From positions 1 to 34,479 of the forward strand of contig JAEUSU010000035.1 in the NCBI GenBank assembly GCA_016788635.1: a DNA stretch of 34,479 nt. Reading direction: 5' to 3'. The position numbers and the translations under genes were made by a program. Positions 1 to 6,783 of this stretch are shown here, one piece after another. How positions within the stretch are numbered: the stretch's first letter is position 1; each line of letters begins with the position of its first letter. This stretch comes from Flavobacteriales bacterium (GTDB lineage Bacteria > Bacteroidota > Bacteroidia > Flavobacteriales_F > PHOS-HE28). A model generated the notes under the pieces. That model was given only the letters and a program-made list of their open reading frames with translations, made no database searches and was not told the origin of the DNA.

Positions 1-32
1 GGCACATCAACACATACACGACCCACGTCTCT

Positions 33-139
33 GGCGGACCTTGTCCGCCGAAGCTCGCCGACGCAGGCGGTGCGGCTGGGCACATCGGGGGTTCGAAGCT
101 CGCCTTCGCCCCGGCTTTGGGGCCGGGGCTTCGGCGAGC
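33..139. repeat. GC-rich hairpin region beside tRNA-Ser
   Basis: This non-coding stretch holds two clear hairpins. GGCGGAC (33-39) pairs with GTCCGCC (43-49) across a 3-nt loop. The larger one pairs 98-115 with 122-139: 7 bp, a 3x3 internal TTC/TTC loop, then 8 bp around a 6-nt loop. The 11-mer CGAAGCTCGCC occurs at 49-59 and 94-104. The large hairpin begins 5 nt past the tRNA 3' end on the minus strand, so it could end the tRNA transcript, but no T-run follows it. A REP-like intergenic repeat is equally possible. No gene is supported in 1-144. Confidence 0.55.
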
Positions 140-144
140 GAAGG

Positions 145-231
145 CGGAGAGGGAGGGATTCGAACCCCCGGTACCCCGAAGGGCACACCTGATTTCGAGT
201 CAGGCCCGATCGACCACTCTGGCACCTCTCC
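145..231 (-). tRNA. tRNA-Ser (anticodon CGA)
   Basis: Read on the minus strand this 87-nt segment folds as a class II tRNA. The acceptor stem GGAGAGG pairs with CCTCTCC, followed by discriminator G. The anticodon stem CTGA/TCAG encloses a loop with CGA, which reads the serine codon UCG. A long variable arm (GTGTGCCCTTCGGGGTACC region) is typical of tRNA-Ser, and the T-arm carries GGTTCGAATCC. The terminal CCA is not encoded (CCT follows), so it must be added after transcription. A perfect -7 promoter box lies 9 nt upstream. Confidence 0.95.
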
Positions 232-240
232 GAAGGGCGG

Positions 241-248
241 CAAAGGTA
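241..248 (-). promoter_or_regulatory. -7 promoter box for tRNA-Ser
   Basis: The minus strand reads TACCTTTG, a perfect match to the Bacteroidota sigma-factor -7 element TAnnTTTG. Nine nt separate it from the mature tRNA 5' end at 231, so transcription would start almost at the tRNA. No convincing -33 TTTG was seen. Confidence 0.6.
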
Positions 249-279
249 GAAGGATCGTGCGGCCCGGATCCGGCACTGC

Positions 280-287
280 TACCTTTG
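280..287 (+). promoter_or_regulatory. -7 promoter box for small membrane protein
   Basis: TACCTTTG is a perfect match to TAnnTTTG and the mirror image of the box at 241-248, giving two divergent promoters. The ATG at 292 lies 4 nt after the box and a second ATG at 298 lies 10 nt after it, so the mRNA is probably leaderless or nearly so. Confidence 0.6.
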
Positions 288-291
288 CCCC

Positions 292-495
292 ATGCTAATG
301 ACCGTGTTGCTGGCGGTGGGGCTTCTGGCCCTTGCGTTCGCAGGCATCGCCGTGAAGATCCTGATGAAGAAGAACGGCCAGTTCGCCGGTACCTGCGCGA
401 GCAACAACCCGCTTGTGCAGCGCGAAGGCGGCACCTGCGGATATTGTGGTGCCAAGCCTTCTGAGCAGTGCCGGAGCAACGAGGTCTCGGCCTGA
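292..495 (+). CDS. Small Cys-rich membrane protein next to nqr/apbE
   Basis: This 67-residue protein has one N-terminal hydrophobic helix (about residues 3-23), a short basic stretch (KILMKKNG) and a soluble tail with cysteines arranged as C-x17-CGYCG-x6-C, suited to metal or cofactor binding or disulfide formation. Similar short proteins, usually annotated 'membrane or secreted protein', occur beside nqrF-apbE in Bacteroidota; this link comes from memory of genome context. It converges on apbE with a 10-nt gap. ATG 298 is an alternative start that fits the promoter box better. A role in NQR assembly or flavin/iron handling is only inference. Confidence 0.75.
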   Translation: MLMTVLLAVGLLALAFAGIAVKILMKKNGQFAGTCASNNPLVQREGGTCGYCGAKPSEQCRSNEVSA

Positions 496-505
496 TCACT
501 GTCAT

Positions 506-1579
506 TTAAGGCACGGCACCCGGTGGGTCCTCCTGCCCTTCCGGCCAACCCGGAGTTGACCAGATGTGGTAGCCCCCATTGCCATTGTCCAGGACCAGGT
601 AGGCATCCACCTCCGGATGCACTTGCAGCCAGTCGATCGCCTGTTGCGGGCCCATCACCATCAGCGCGGTGCCCAACGCATCCGCAGTGGCACAATCATC
701 GGCGATCACCGAGGCGCTCAACAAGGCGTTCATCGCGGGTCTGCCTGAGCGTGGATCGATCGTGTGGCCGTAACGCCGGCCACCGACCTCCATGAACTTG
801 CGGTAGTTGCCACTGGTGGCAAGGGCCCGGTCGCGCAATGGCACCACGGTCTGCTGCACATGGTCCTGGCCCGCCACAGGCTTGTCGATCTGGATCGTCC
901 AGTCGGTGTCCCTTGAATTCATGCCGCTGCTTCGCACCTCGCCCCCCACCTCCACCATGAAGCGCTCAATGCCGCGCTGCCGCAGCAGCAATGCGAGCAT
1001 GTCCACCGTGTAGCCCTGGGCGATGCCGTTGGGATCGAATTCCATACAGGGCGCGGCCTTCCGGAACATCAGTCCACCGGCGCTGCCTTCCCAGCTGTCG
1101 GGGATGCGGATGCGGTCCATGCCCACGCAACGCAGCAGGCTGTCCACCGCGGTGGTATCCAGCTCAGCCTGGCCTTGGCGTCCCAGCCCCCACGCACGCA
1201 CCAGTGGCAGTACGGTGGGATCGAACGCGCCATCCGTGGACAGCCATTGCTGGCGGGCCAGCGCGGCCACCACCTGGAAGTGCCGGTCAGCCGTGATGAA
1301 GCTGTCCGCTGTGGCATTGAAGCGCACCACCGTGCTGCCCTCCACCCACAGGCTCAGGCTGCTGTCGATCACCTGAAAGAGACTGTCCACGACTGCGTGC
1401 AGGTCGCGACCCAGGCTGTCATGGTAGGTGATGGTAAAGGTGCTGCCTTGGGCGTTGCCGCGTAAGGTGGTCCATTCCGCCTGGCGGGGTCCACAGGCCG
1501 CCAAGGACAACGCGCTTAGCAGGAACGAAAAGCCCCGCTCGCGGCGGGACTTTCCAATCACAGGTGCAAACGGGATCAT
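506..1579 (-). CDS. apbE: FAD:protein FMN transferase (ApbE)
   Basis: ApbE moves FMN from FAD onto a threonine of target proteins. Here the targets should be NqrB and NqrC, encoded in the same operon. The 357-residue protein has a lipobox (LSLAAC, Cys29), so it is a predicted lipoprotein facing the periplasm. Family motifs are present: GAFDPTVLPLV, the GIAQGYTVD segment, HTIDPRSGRP, and ADDCATADALGTALMVMG near the C-terminus, which carries Mg/FAD-site residues. Its ATG overlaps the nqrF stop codon in an ATGA, which supports the start and indicates translational coupling. It is the last gene of the nqr operon. Confidence 0.95.
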   Translation of the reverse strand: MIPFAPVIGKSRRERGFSFLLSALSLAACGPRQAEWTTLRGNAQGSTFTITYHDSLGRDLHAVVDSLFQVIDSSLSLWVEGSTVVRFNATADSFITADRHFQVVAALARQQWLSTDGAFDPTVLPLVRAWGLGRQGQAELDTTAVDSLLRCVGMDRIRIPDSWEGSAGGLMFRKAAPCMEFDPNGIAQGYTVDMLALLLRQRGIERFMVEVGGEVRSSGMNSRDTDWTIQIDKPVAGQDHVQQTVVPLRDRALATSGNYRKFMEVGGRRYGHTIDPRSGRPAMNALLSASVIADDCATADALGTALMVMGPQQAIDWLQVHPEVDAYLVLDNGNGGYHIWSTPGWPEGQEDPPGAVP

Positions 1580-2883
1580 CCGCCGAAGTCGTCGAAGCTG
1601 ACGTTCTCCTTGGGCACACCCCAGTCGTCCACCATCTTCAGCACAGCGGCGTTCATCATGGGTGGACCGCAGAAGTAGAACTCGATGTCCTCGGGGGCAT
1701 CGTGCTTCTTCAGGTACTGGTCGATCACGGCCTGGTGCACGAAGCCGGTGAAGCCATCACCCTCGGGATCGTTCACGTCCTTCTTCACCTTCCAGTTGTC
1801 GTCGGGGTGCGGTTCGCTGAGCACCACGAAGAACTTGAAGTTGGGGAACTCGCGGGCGATGCTGTTGAAGTGCTCCAGGTAGAAGAGTTCGCGCTTGCTG
1901 CGGCCACCGTACCAGTAGGTGACCTTGCGGCCGCTCTTCAGGGTATGGAAGAGGTGGAAAAGGTGCGAACGCATGGGGGCCATGCCCGCGCCACCGCCGA
2001 TGTAGAGCATTTCGGCGCCGGTCTCCTTGATGAAGAACTCGCCATAAGGACCGCTGATGGTGACCTTGTCGCCGGGCTTGCAATTGAACACGTAGCTCGA
2101 GCAGATGCCGGGGTTCACCTGCATCCAATCATTCTTCGCACGGTCCCAAGGCGGCGTGGCGATGCGGATGTTGAGCATCACGATGTTGCCTTCGGCCGGG
2201 TGGTTGGCCATGGAGTAGGCCCGGAAGATGGGTTCGGGATTTTTCATCTTCAGGTCCCAGAGCTTGTACTTGTCCCACTCGGGCTTGAAGTCCTGTGGAT
2301 CGCGGCCCAGCGCCACCAGTTCAGGGTGCGCGGTGATGTCCATGTCCTTGAAGTCCACCTCGCACGGGGGCACATCGATCTGGATGTAACCGCCGGCCTC
2401 GAAGTGCAGGTGCTCGCCCGGAGGCAGCTTCACCACGAACTCCTTGATGAAGCTGGCCACGTTGTAGTTGGATACCACTTCACATTCCCACTTCTTGATG
2501 CCGAAGATCTCCTCGGGCACCTTGATGTCCATGTCCTGTTTCACCTTCACCTGGCATCCCAGGCGCCACTTCTCCTGTATGGCCTTGCGGCTGAAATACG
2601 GCGCTTCGGTGGGCAAAATCTCACCACCGCCTTCAAGCACCTGGCACTTGCACATGGCACAGGTGCCACCGCCGCCGCAGGCGCTGGGCAGGAAGATCTT
2701 CTGCTCGCTGAGGGTGCTGAGCAGGGTGCTGCCCGCCGCCACCTCAACGGTCTTTTCCCCATTGATGCGGATCTTGACCAGACCGGATGGCGAGAGCTTC
2801 GCCTTGGCATACAGCAGCAGGCCTACAAGGAGCAGTGTAACGGTGAGGAATACCGCCAGCGTGATGAGGAGCGTGGAACCCAT
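1576..2883 (-). CDS. nqrF: Na+-translocating NADH:quinone reductase subunit F
   Basis: NqrF is the electron-input subunit of Na+-NQR: it oxidises NADH and passes electrons through FAD and a 2Fe-2S cluster. The 435-residue protein begins with a membrane anchor (residues 4-26). The ferredoxin domain follows with cluster cysteines C69, C75, C78 and C110 (PSACGGGGTCAMC). A ferredoxin-reductase module then shows the FAD motif RAYSMANHP, the NADH-binding GGGAGMAPMRSH and CGPPMMNAAV. It ends in DFGG. It lies 9 nt after nqrE and overlaps apbE by 4 nt. No key residue is missing. Confidence 0.98.
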   Translation of the reverse strand: MGSTLLITLAVFLTVTLLLVGLLLYAKAKLSPSGLVKIRINGEKTVEVAAGSTLLSTLSEQKIFLPSACGGGGTCAMCKCQVLEGGGEILPTEAPYFSRKAIQEKWRLGCQVKVKQDMDIKVPEEIFGIKKWECEVVSNYNVASFIKEFVVKLPPGEHLHFEAGGYIQIDVPPCEVDFKDMDITAHPELVALGRDPQDFKPEWDKYKLWDLKMKNPEPIFRAYSMANHPAEGNIVMLNIRIATPPWDRAKNDWMQVNPGICSSYVFNCKPGDKVTISGPYGEFFIKETGAEMLYIGGGAGMAPMRSHLFHLFHTLKSGRKVTYWYGGRSKRELFYLEHFNSIAREFPNFKFFVVLSEPHPDDNWKVKKDVNDPEGDGFTGFVHQAVIDQYLKKHDAPEDIEFYFCGPPMMNAAVLKMVDDWGVPKENVSFDDFGG

Positions 2884-2892
2884 GGTGGTGGA

Positions 2893-3507
2893 TCAGATCT
2901 TGATACCCATGAAGGCCATGAAGGCAATGCCCATGAGGCCGGTGAGGATGAAGGTGATGCCCAGGCCGCGGAGCGGAGCGGGGATGTGCGCGTAACGAAG
3001 CTTCTCGCGAATGGCGGCAATGGCCAGAATGGCCAGGAACCAACCCACGCCGCTGCCGACCGCGAAACTGGTGGCCTCCAGGATGGTGCTGTACTGGCGC
3101 TCCTGCATGAAAAGCGCGCCACCGAGGATCGAGCAGTTCACCGCGATCAGCGGCAGGAAGATGCCCAGTGCGCCATACAGGGCCGGGGCGAACTTCTCCA
3201 CCACCATCTCCACCAGCTGCACGATGGCCGCCACCACGGCGATGAACATGATGAAGGCCAGGAAGCTGAGGTCCACGTCCGCGAATGAAGGGCCCATCCA
3301 CGCGAGCGCCCCCTGCTTCAAGACATAGTTCTCCAGCAGGTAATTCACCGGCACGGTAACACCCAGCACGAAGATCACCGCGGCTCCCAGGCCCACGGCC
3401 GTCTTCACCGTCTTGCTCACGGCCAGGTACGAGCACATGCCCAGGAAGTAGGCGAAGATCATATTGTCTATGAAGACCGCCTTGACGAAGATGTTGACCA
3501 GGTTCAT
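2893..3507 (-). CDS. nqrE: Na+-translocating NADH:quinone reductase subunit E
   Basis: NqrE is a 204-residue integral membrane subunit with six predicted helices. With NqrD it binds an iron centre at the interface. The expected cysteines are present at C25 (FLGMCSYLAV) and C125 (IAVNCSILGG). The start MNLVNIFVKAVFIDNMIFAY is typical of the family. Its ATG overlaps the stop of the inserted S23 gene (ATGA), whereas in a standard operon nqrE follows nqrD directly. NqrE expression may therefore depend on translation through the inserted gene. Confidence 0.97.
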   Translation of the reverse strand: MNLVNIFVKAVFIDNMIFAYFLGMCSYLAVSKTVKTAVGLGAAVIFVLGVTVPVNYLLENYVLKQGALAWMGPSFADVDLSFLAFIMFIAVVAAIVQLVEMVVEKFAPALYGALGIFLPLIAVNCSILGGALFMQERQYSTILEATSFAVGSGVGWFLAILAIAAIREKLRYAHIPAPLRGLGITFILTGLMGIAFMAFMGIKI

Positions 3508-4013
3508 GCTTCGGCAGGTTGAGGGTTGGAGGTTGGCACTGAAGGTTGAGGGTTGGGGATCGGGACAGGTTCAAGGTAGGCCCAAATGCCATCCTCTTCT
3601 GTCATAGCACCATATGGAACCAATGGTTCGCGAAGCATGTTGTCGCGCCTGGCCTTCGTGAGATAGTCGATGTAGCCTTCGAGCCGGGCACGAGCATCCG
3701 TAAAGAACCTGCGGCCCTCCACAAGCTCTTCATTCGTGATCAGACCTTCGTCGTTGGCGGTGATCAGTTGATCCATGGCTTCCATGAGGCTGCCTCGCGA
3801 AGTGCGATAGAAGCGCGCATTGTCCTGTGCGTTGTCACGGCCGAAGCCTTCGGCGATGTTGTGTGTGGTTCTCCGTGATGAATCCTTGAGTTGGGCCGTC
3901 AACAGGAATTGCTCCTCCTTGGGGAAGCGCTTCACCAGGCCATGCACGAAGAGCCTGAATGACCGGCATGCCTGCCAGCATTTCAGTTCCTCGAAGCTCC
4001 TCAGTGTTGCCAT
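3504..4013 (-). CDS. Four-helix-bundle protein (S23/IVP family) inside the nqr operon
   Basis: This 169-residue protein belongs to the 23S rRNA intervening-sequence (S23, TIGR02436-type) four-helix-bundle family. It shows the N-terminal FEELKCWQACR helix, KEEQFLLTAQLKDSSRRT, the signature NIAEGFGR (residues 52-59), and two further helices to about residue 120. The family is usually about 110-130 residues; here a Pro/Asn-rich tail (about 147-169) is encoded by the flanking 7-bp repeats. I chose ATG 4013 (MATLRSFEEL) because the longer frame to 4049 reads into the repeat array. The stop overlaps nqrE. The fold is shared with Avd accessory proteins of diversity-generating retroelements (established knowledge). 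Its function here is unknown; no NQR role is implied. Confidence 0.88.
   Translation of the reverse strand: MATLRSFEELKCWQACRSFRLFVHGLVKRFPKEEQFLLTAQLKDSSRRTTHNIAEGFGRDNAQDNARFYRTSRGSLMEAMDQLITANDEGLITNEELVEGRRFFTDARARLEGYIDYLTKARRDNMLREPLVPYGAMTEEDGIWAYLEPVPIPNPQPSVPTSNPQPAEA
3516..3580 (-). repeat. Heptamer repeat array, nqrE side
   Basis: Plus-strand units are AGGTTGA (3516-3522), GGGTTGG (3523-3529), AGGTTGG (3530-3536), a 6-nt spacer, AGGTTGA (3543-3549) and GGGTTGG (3550-3556). Two decayed units follow: AGGTTCA (3567-3573) and AGGTAGG (3574-3580). The array encodes the Pro/Asn-rich C-terminal tail of the S23 protein and is inverted relative to the array at 4024-4089. Confidence 0.85.
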
Positions 4014-4023
4014 GTTCCAAAGT

Positions 4024-4089
4024 TCAACCCTCAACCTGCTTTCCATCAACCCTCAACCTGCTTTCGTATCAACCTTCAACCCCCAACCT
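4024..4089 (+). repeat. Heptamer repeat array, nqrD side
   Basis: Seven heptamers can be read: TCAACCC (4024), TCAACCT (4031), TCAACCC (4046), TCAACCT (4053), TCAACCT (4069), TCAACCC (4076) and CCAACCT (4083-4089). Spacers starting GCTTTC separate pairs of units, giving a higher-order period of 22-23 bp. It occupies the leader between nqrD and the S23 gene and can pair with 3516-3580. Confidence 0.85.
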
Positions 4090-4771
4090 ATGCCTGCTCA
4101 ATGAGCTTGGTATTGCGCGCGCGCTGGATCCAGATGATGATCCCGACCAGGACGAGTGCCATGGGCGGCAGGATCATCATGTTGTTGTTGAAGTACGCAC
4201 CGCCGGCGGTGGCATACCAGCTCTCGGGAATGATGCGGTAACCCATGAGGGAGCCGTTGCCGAAGAGCTCGCGGAAGAAGGCCACCACCACCAGGATCCA
4301 GGCATAACCCAGGGAGTTGCCGAAGCCATCAAGCGCGCTCGGACCCACCTTGTTGCCCATGGCGAAGGCCTCGAAGCGGCCCATGATGATGCAGTTGGTG
4401 ATGATGAGGCCCACATACACGCCCACCTGCTTGCTCACATCATACACATAGGCCTTCAGCAGGATGTCCACCAGGGTCACCAGACCGGCCGCGATGACGA
4501 GCTGGGCGATGATGCGGATGCGGCTGGGGATGACGTTGCGCAGTGCGCTGATGGCCATGTTGCCCAACACGCACACGGCCATCACACTGATGCTCATCAC
4601 GAAGGCATTGGCCACCTTCACGGTGATGGCGAGCGCCGAACAGATGCCCAGCACCTGCACGGTAATGGGGTTGTTATCATCCAGCGGATCGGTGATGAGC
4701 TTGCGGTTCTTCTTGCTGAAGAGCCCTTCGCTGGGTTTGGCCGCAGGCGCGGCGACGGTGGCGGTGCTCAT
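4088..4771 (-). CDS. nqrD: Na+-translocating NADH:quinone reductase subunit D
   Basis: NqrD is a 227-residue membrane subunit homologous to NqrE, with about six helices and an N-terminal extension of about 25 residues. Iron-centre cysteines appear at C44 (LGICSALAIT) and C127 (IITNCIIMGRFEAFAMGN). The conserved NPITVQVLGICSALA and DGFGNSLGYAW segments identify it. It starts 2 nt after the nqrC stop. Its TAG stop overlaps the first unit of the heptamer array that leads into the inserted S23 gene, so what normally is an nqrD-nqrE junction is interrupted by nearly 600 bp. Confidence 0.97.
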   Translation of the reverse strand: MSTATVAAPAAKPSEGLFSKKNRKLITDPLDDNNPITVQVLGICSALAITVKVANAFVMSISVMAVCVLGNMAISALRNVIPSRIRIIAQLVIAAGLVTLVDILLKAYVYDVSKQVGVYVGLIITNCIIMGRFEAFAMGNKVGPSALDGFGNSLGYAWILVVVAFFRELFGNGSLMGYRIIPESWYATAGGAYFNNNMMILPPMALVLVGIIIWIQRARNTKLIEQA

Positions 4772-4773
4772 GT

Positions 4774-5571
4774 TCAGTGGGCGTGTGCGGTTTCGGTGGG
4801 GACTGCTGTGCTGTCCGTGGCGGCAGGTTCCGGCATGGCCACGGGGGCAGGTTTGGTCACGGCCTTCAGGTACTGATCGTAGATGGCCAGTGTGCGCATG
4901 AGCATCTCATCCACGCCCTGGCTGGTGATGGTGCCGCCGCTGATGCCGTCCACGCCATGCGGGTCGGTCGTCTCGCTGCCACCCTTGTACACCTTGATGC
5001 CGGTGTAGGTACCGTTCTCCTCGGTGATCGTCTTGCCGGGGAACTGATCATAGAAGATGGGCGTGGCGATCTCGGCGCCCAGGCCGGGTGTCTCCCCCTT
5101 GTGGTCAAAGGTGCTGCCGTGAATGGTGCGGCCGTCATCGCGCACGGCGAGGTAGCCCCATACGGGACCCCACAAGCCGGTGCCCACCACGGGTACCACG
5201 TAGAGTTGCTGACCTTCCACCGTGGCCTTGTACACCGGGTATTTCAGGGTCTCCGGCTTCAGCACCCCTGCCTTCCAGTCCTTGTACTGCTTCAATACAT
5301 CCAGGCTGAACGCATCCCCTTCCACCGGCTTGCCTTGTGCATCCACCAGCAGGGTCTCCTTCACCAGTTCCTTGTACTTCTCGGGGGCCGCATCGCGGTC
5401 CACCTTCACGTTCATGGCCGCCAGGATGTTCTGCATCTTTTCGCGGCGCACGTTCTCGTCATAGGCGGGCTTCAAGCCCAGATAGGTCACCGCCAGCACC
5501 GTTCCTACCACGACCACCAGGATCGCGGCGAAGAGGAAGGTGAACGTATTGGAGTTCTTGTCGAAGGCCAT
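4774..5571 (-). CDS. nqrC: Na+-translocating NADH:quinone reductase subunit C
   Basis: NqrC carries a covalent FMN in a periplasmic domain anchored by one N-terminal helix (residues 11-31). The flavinylation motif SGGTIT is at residues 211-216, with Thr214 as the predicted acceptor for ApbE. It deviates slightly from the usual SGAT by having Gly for Ala. Other family features are VPVVGTGLWGPVWGYLAV and ETPGLGAEI, which lie around the flavin. The protein is 265 residues and ends in an Ala/Thr/His-rich tail. It is spaced 2 nt from nqrD and 10 nt from nqrB. Confidence 0.97.
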   Translation of the reverse strand: MAFDKNSNTFTFLFAAILVVVVGTVLAVTYLGLKPAYDENVRREKMQNILAAMNVKVDRDAAPEKYKELVKETLLVDAQGKPVEGDAFSLDVLKQYKDWKAGVLKPETLKYPVYKATVEGQQLYVVPVVGTGLWGPVWGYLAVRDDGRTIHGSTFDHKGETPGLGAEIATPIFYDQFPGKTITEENGTYTGIKVYKGGSETTDPHGVDGISGGTITSQGVDEMLMRTLAIYDQYLKAVTKPAPVAMPEPAATDSTAVPTETAHAH

Positions 5572-5581
5572 GGCAGTGGGG

Positions 5582-6769
5582 TTAGGCGGTCCGCAGGGCG
5601 GCGCGCTTCATGCGGCGTTTGATGTTGGACTGCACCACGTAATGGTCGATGGTGGGCGCCATCACGTTCATGAACAGGATGGCGAGCATCATGCCTTCGG
5701 GGTAGGCCGGGTTCACCACGCGGATGAGGATGGCGAGCAGACCGATGAGGAAGCCGTAGATCCACTTGCCGCTGCTGGTCTGGGAGGCGGTAACGGGGTC
5801 GGTGGCCATGAAGACCAGGCCGAACATGAAGCCGCCGAGCACGAGTTGATGAAGCACGGGGATCTGCATGTACGCGTTGCCCACGGAGGGGCCCACCAGG
5901 TTGAAGATGCCGGCCATGAAGGCACCGCCCAGCACCACACTGAGCATGATGCGCCAGCTGCCGATGCCGGTGAAGATCAGGATGGCGGCGCCGATCAGGC
6001 AGGCGAAGGTGCTGGTCTCGCCAATGCTGCCTGCTTCAAAACCCCAGAACGAGTCCATCAGGGGCACCACCCCGGCCATGTTGCCCGAGGCCGCGTGGCC
6101 CATGCTGGTGGCACCGCTGAAGCCGTCCACCAAGGTCTGCCCTTCGGCGAGCGAGGTGTTCACCCACACCTTGTCACCGCTCAGCATGGTGGGGTAGGCG
6201 AAGAAGAGGAAGGCGCGTGCGGTGAGCGCGATGTTCACCACGTTCATGCCGGTGCCCCCGAACACCTCCTTGCCGATCACCACGGCGAAGGCGGAGCCCA
6301 CGGCCACCATCCACAGAGGTACGTCCACGGGCATGATCAACGGGATCAGCATGCCAGTGACGAGGTAACCCTCGTGGATCGCGTGCCCCTTGATGGAGCA
6401 GAAAAGGAACTCGATGCCAAGGCCCACACCGTAGCTCACCACCACGATGGGCAGCACCTTGATGGCTCCGAAGAGGAACTTCTCCCAGAAGCCCTCACCC
6501 AGCGCGGTAAATTCGCCGATGGCGAGGTAATGCTGGTGCCCCACGTTCCACATGCCGAAGAGCAGGCAGGGCAGCATGGCGGTGATCACCACGCTCATGG
6601 TGCGCTTCAGGTCCATGGCATCACGTACATGGGAACCCTTCTCGGTGGCATGGCCGGGGGTGAACAGGAAAGTCTCCAGGCCGTCGAAGACCCAGTGCAA
6701 CTTCTCCAGTTTGCCGCCCTTGCTGAAAGCGGGCTTCGCGTTGTCTACGAGTTTGCGCAGTGCGTTCAT
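5582..6769 (-). CDS. nqrB: Na+-translocating NADH:quinone reductase subunit B
   Basis: NqrB is the main membrane subunit (about ten helices), with covalent FMN and riboflavin, and contributes to the sodium path. I used the ATG at 6769 (MNALRKLVDNAKPAF), giving 395 residues; the frame is open upstream but those residues overlap the end of nqrA and do not look like the family. The flavinylation motif SGAT is at 218-221 with Thr221 as acceptor. GKEVFGGTGMNVVNIALTAR and DPVTASQT segments are diagnostic. It begins 14 nt after the nqrA stop. Confidence 0.97.
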   Translation of the reverse strand: MNALRKLVDNAKPAFSKGGKLEKLHWVFDGLETFLFTPGHATEKGSHVRDAMDLKRTMSVVITAMLPCLLFGMWNVGHQHYLAIGEFTALGEGFWEKFLFGAIKVLPIVVVSYGVGLGIEFLFCSIKGHAIHEGYLVTGMLIPLIMPVDVPLWMVAVGSAFAVVIGKEVFGGTGMNVVNIALTARAFLFFAYPTMLSGDKVWVNTSLAEGQTLVDGFSGATSMGHAASGNMAGVVPLMDSFWGFEAGSIGETSTFACLIGAAILIFTGIGSWRIMLSVVLGGAFMAGIFNLVGPSVGNAYMQIPVLHQLVLGGFMFGLVFMATDPVTASQTSSGKWIYGFLIGLLAILIRVVNPAYPEGMMLAILFMNVMAPTIDHYVVQSNIKRRMKRAALRTA

Positions 6770-6783
6770 GCGGTCGGTGCGGC

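Larger units (their letters stand above)
3516..4089 (-). mobile_element. Putative S23 insertion unit bounded by inverted heptamer arrays
   Basis: A unit of about 574 bp sits between nqrD and nqrE. It carries one S23-family gene and is bordered by arrays of 7-bp repeats in opposite orientation: AGGTTGA/GGGTTGG at the nqrE end and TCAACCC/TCAACCT at the nqrD end. The outermost heptamer on the nqrD side overlaps the nqrD TAG stop, and the S23 stop overlaps the nqrE start, so neither nqr gene is damaged. There is no transposase, and no clear target-site duplication was found. Calling it mobile is inference from its position in an otherwise conserved operon and its mirrored ends. Confidence 0.5.

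Noticed and set aside
86..97. Inverted tRNA T-arm copy as a phage or island attachment site
   Set aside because: Attachment sites are usually direct repeats of the tRNA 3' end flanking an integrase. This copy is inverted, short, partly self-complementary (TTCGAA), and no integrase is present.
1564..3288. A 574-residue open frame on the plus strand
   Set aside because: It is antisense to nqrF and nqrE, which are certain. It has no recognisable domain.
4014..4049. Longer start of the S23 protein
   Set aside because: The extra 12 residues are encoded by the heptamer array, and the family normally begins at MATLRSFEEL.
3516..4089. CRISPR array
   Set aside because: Repeats are 7 bp with minimal spacers and inverted orientation, and there are no cas genes.
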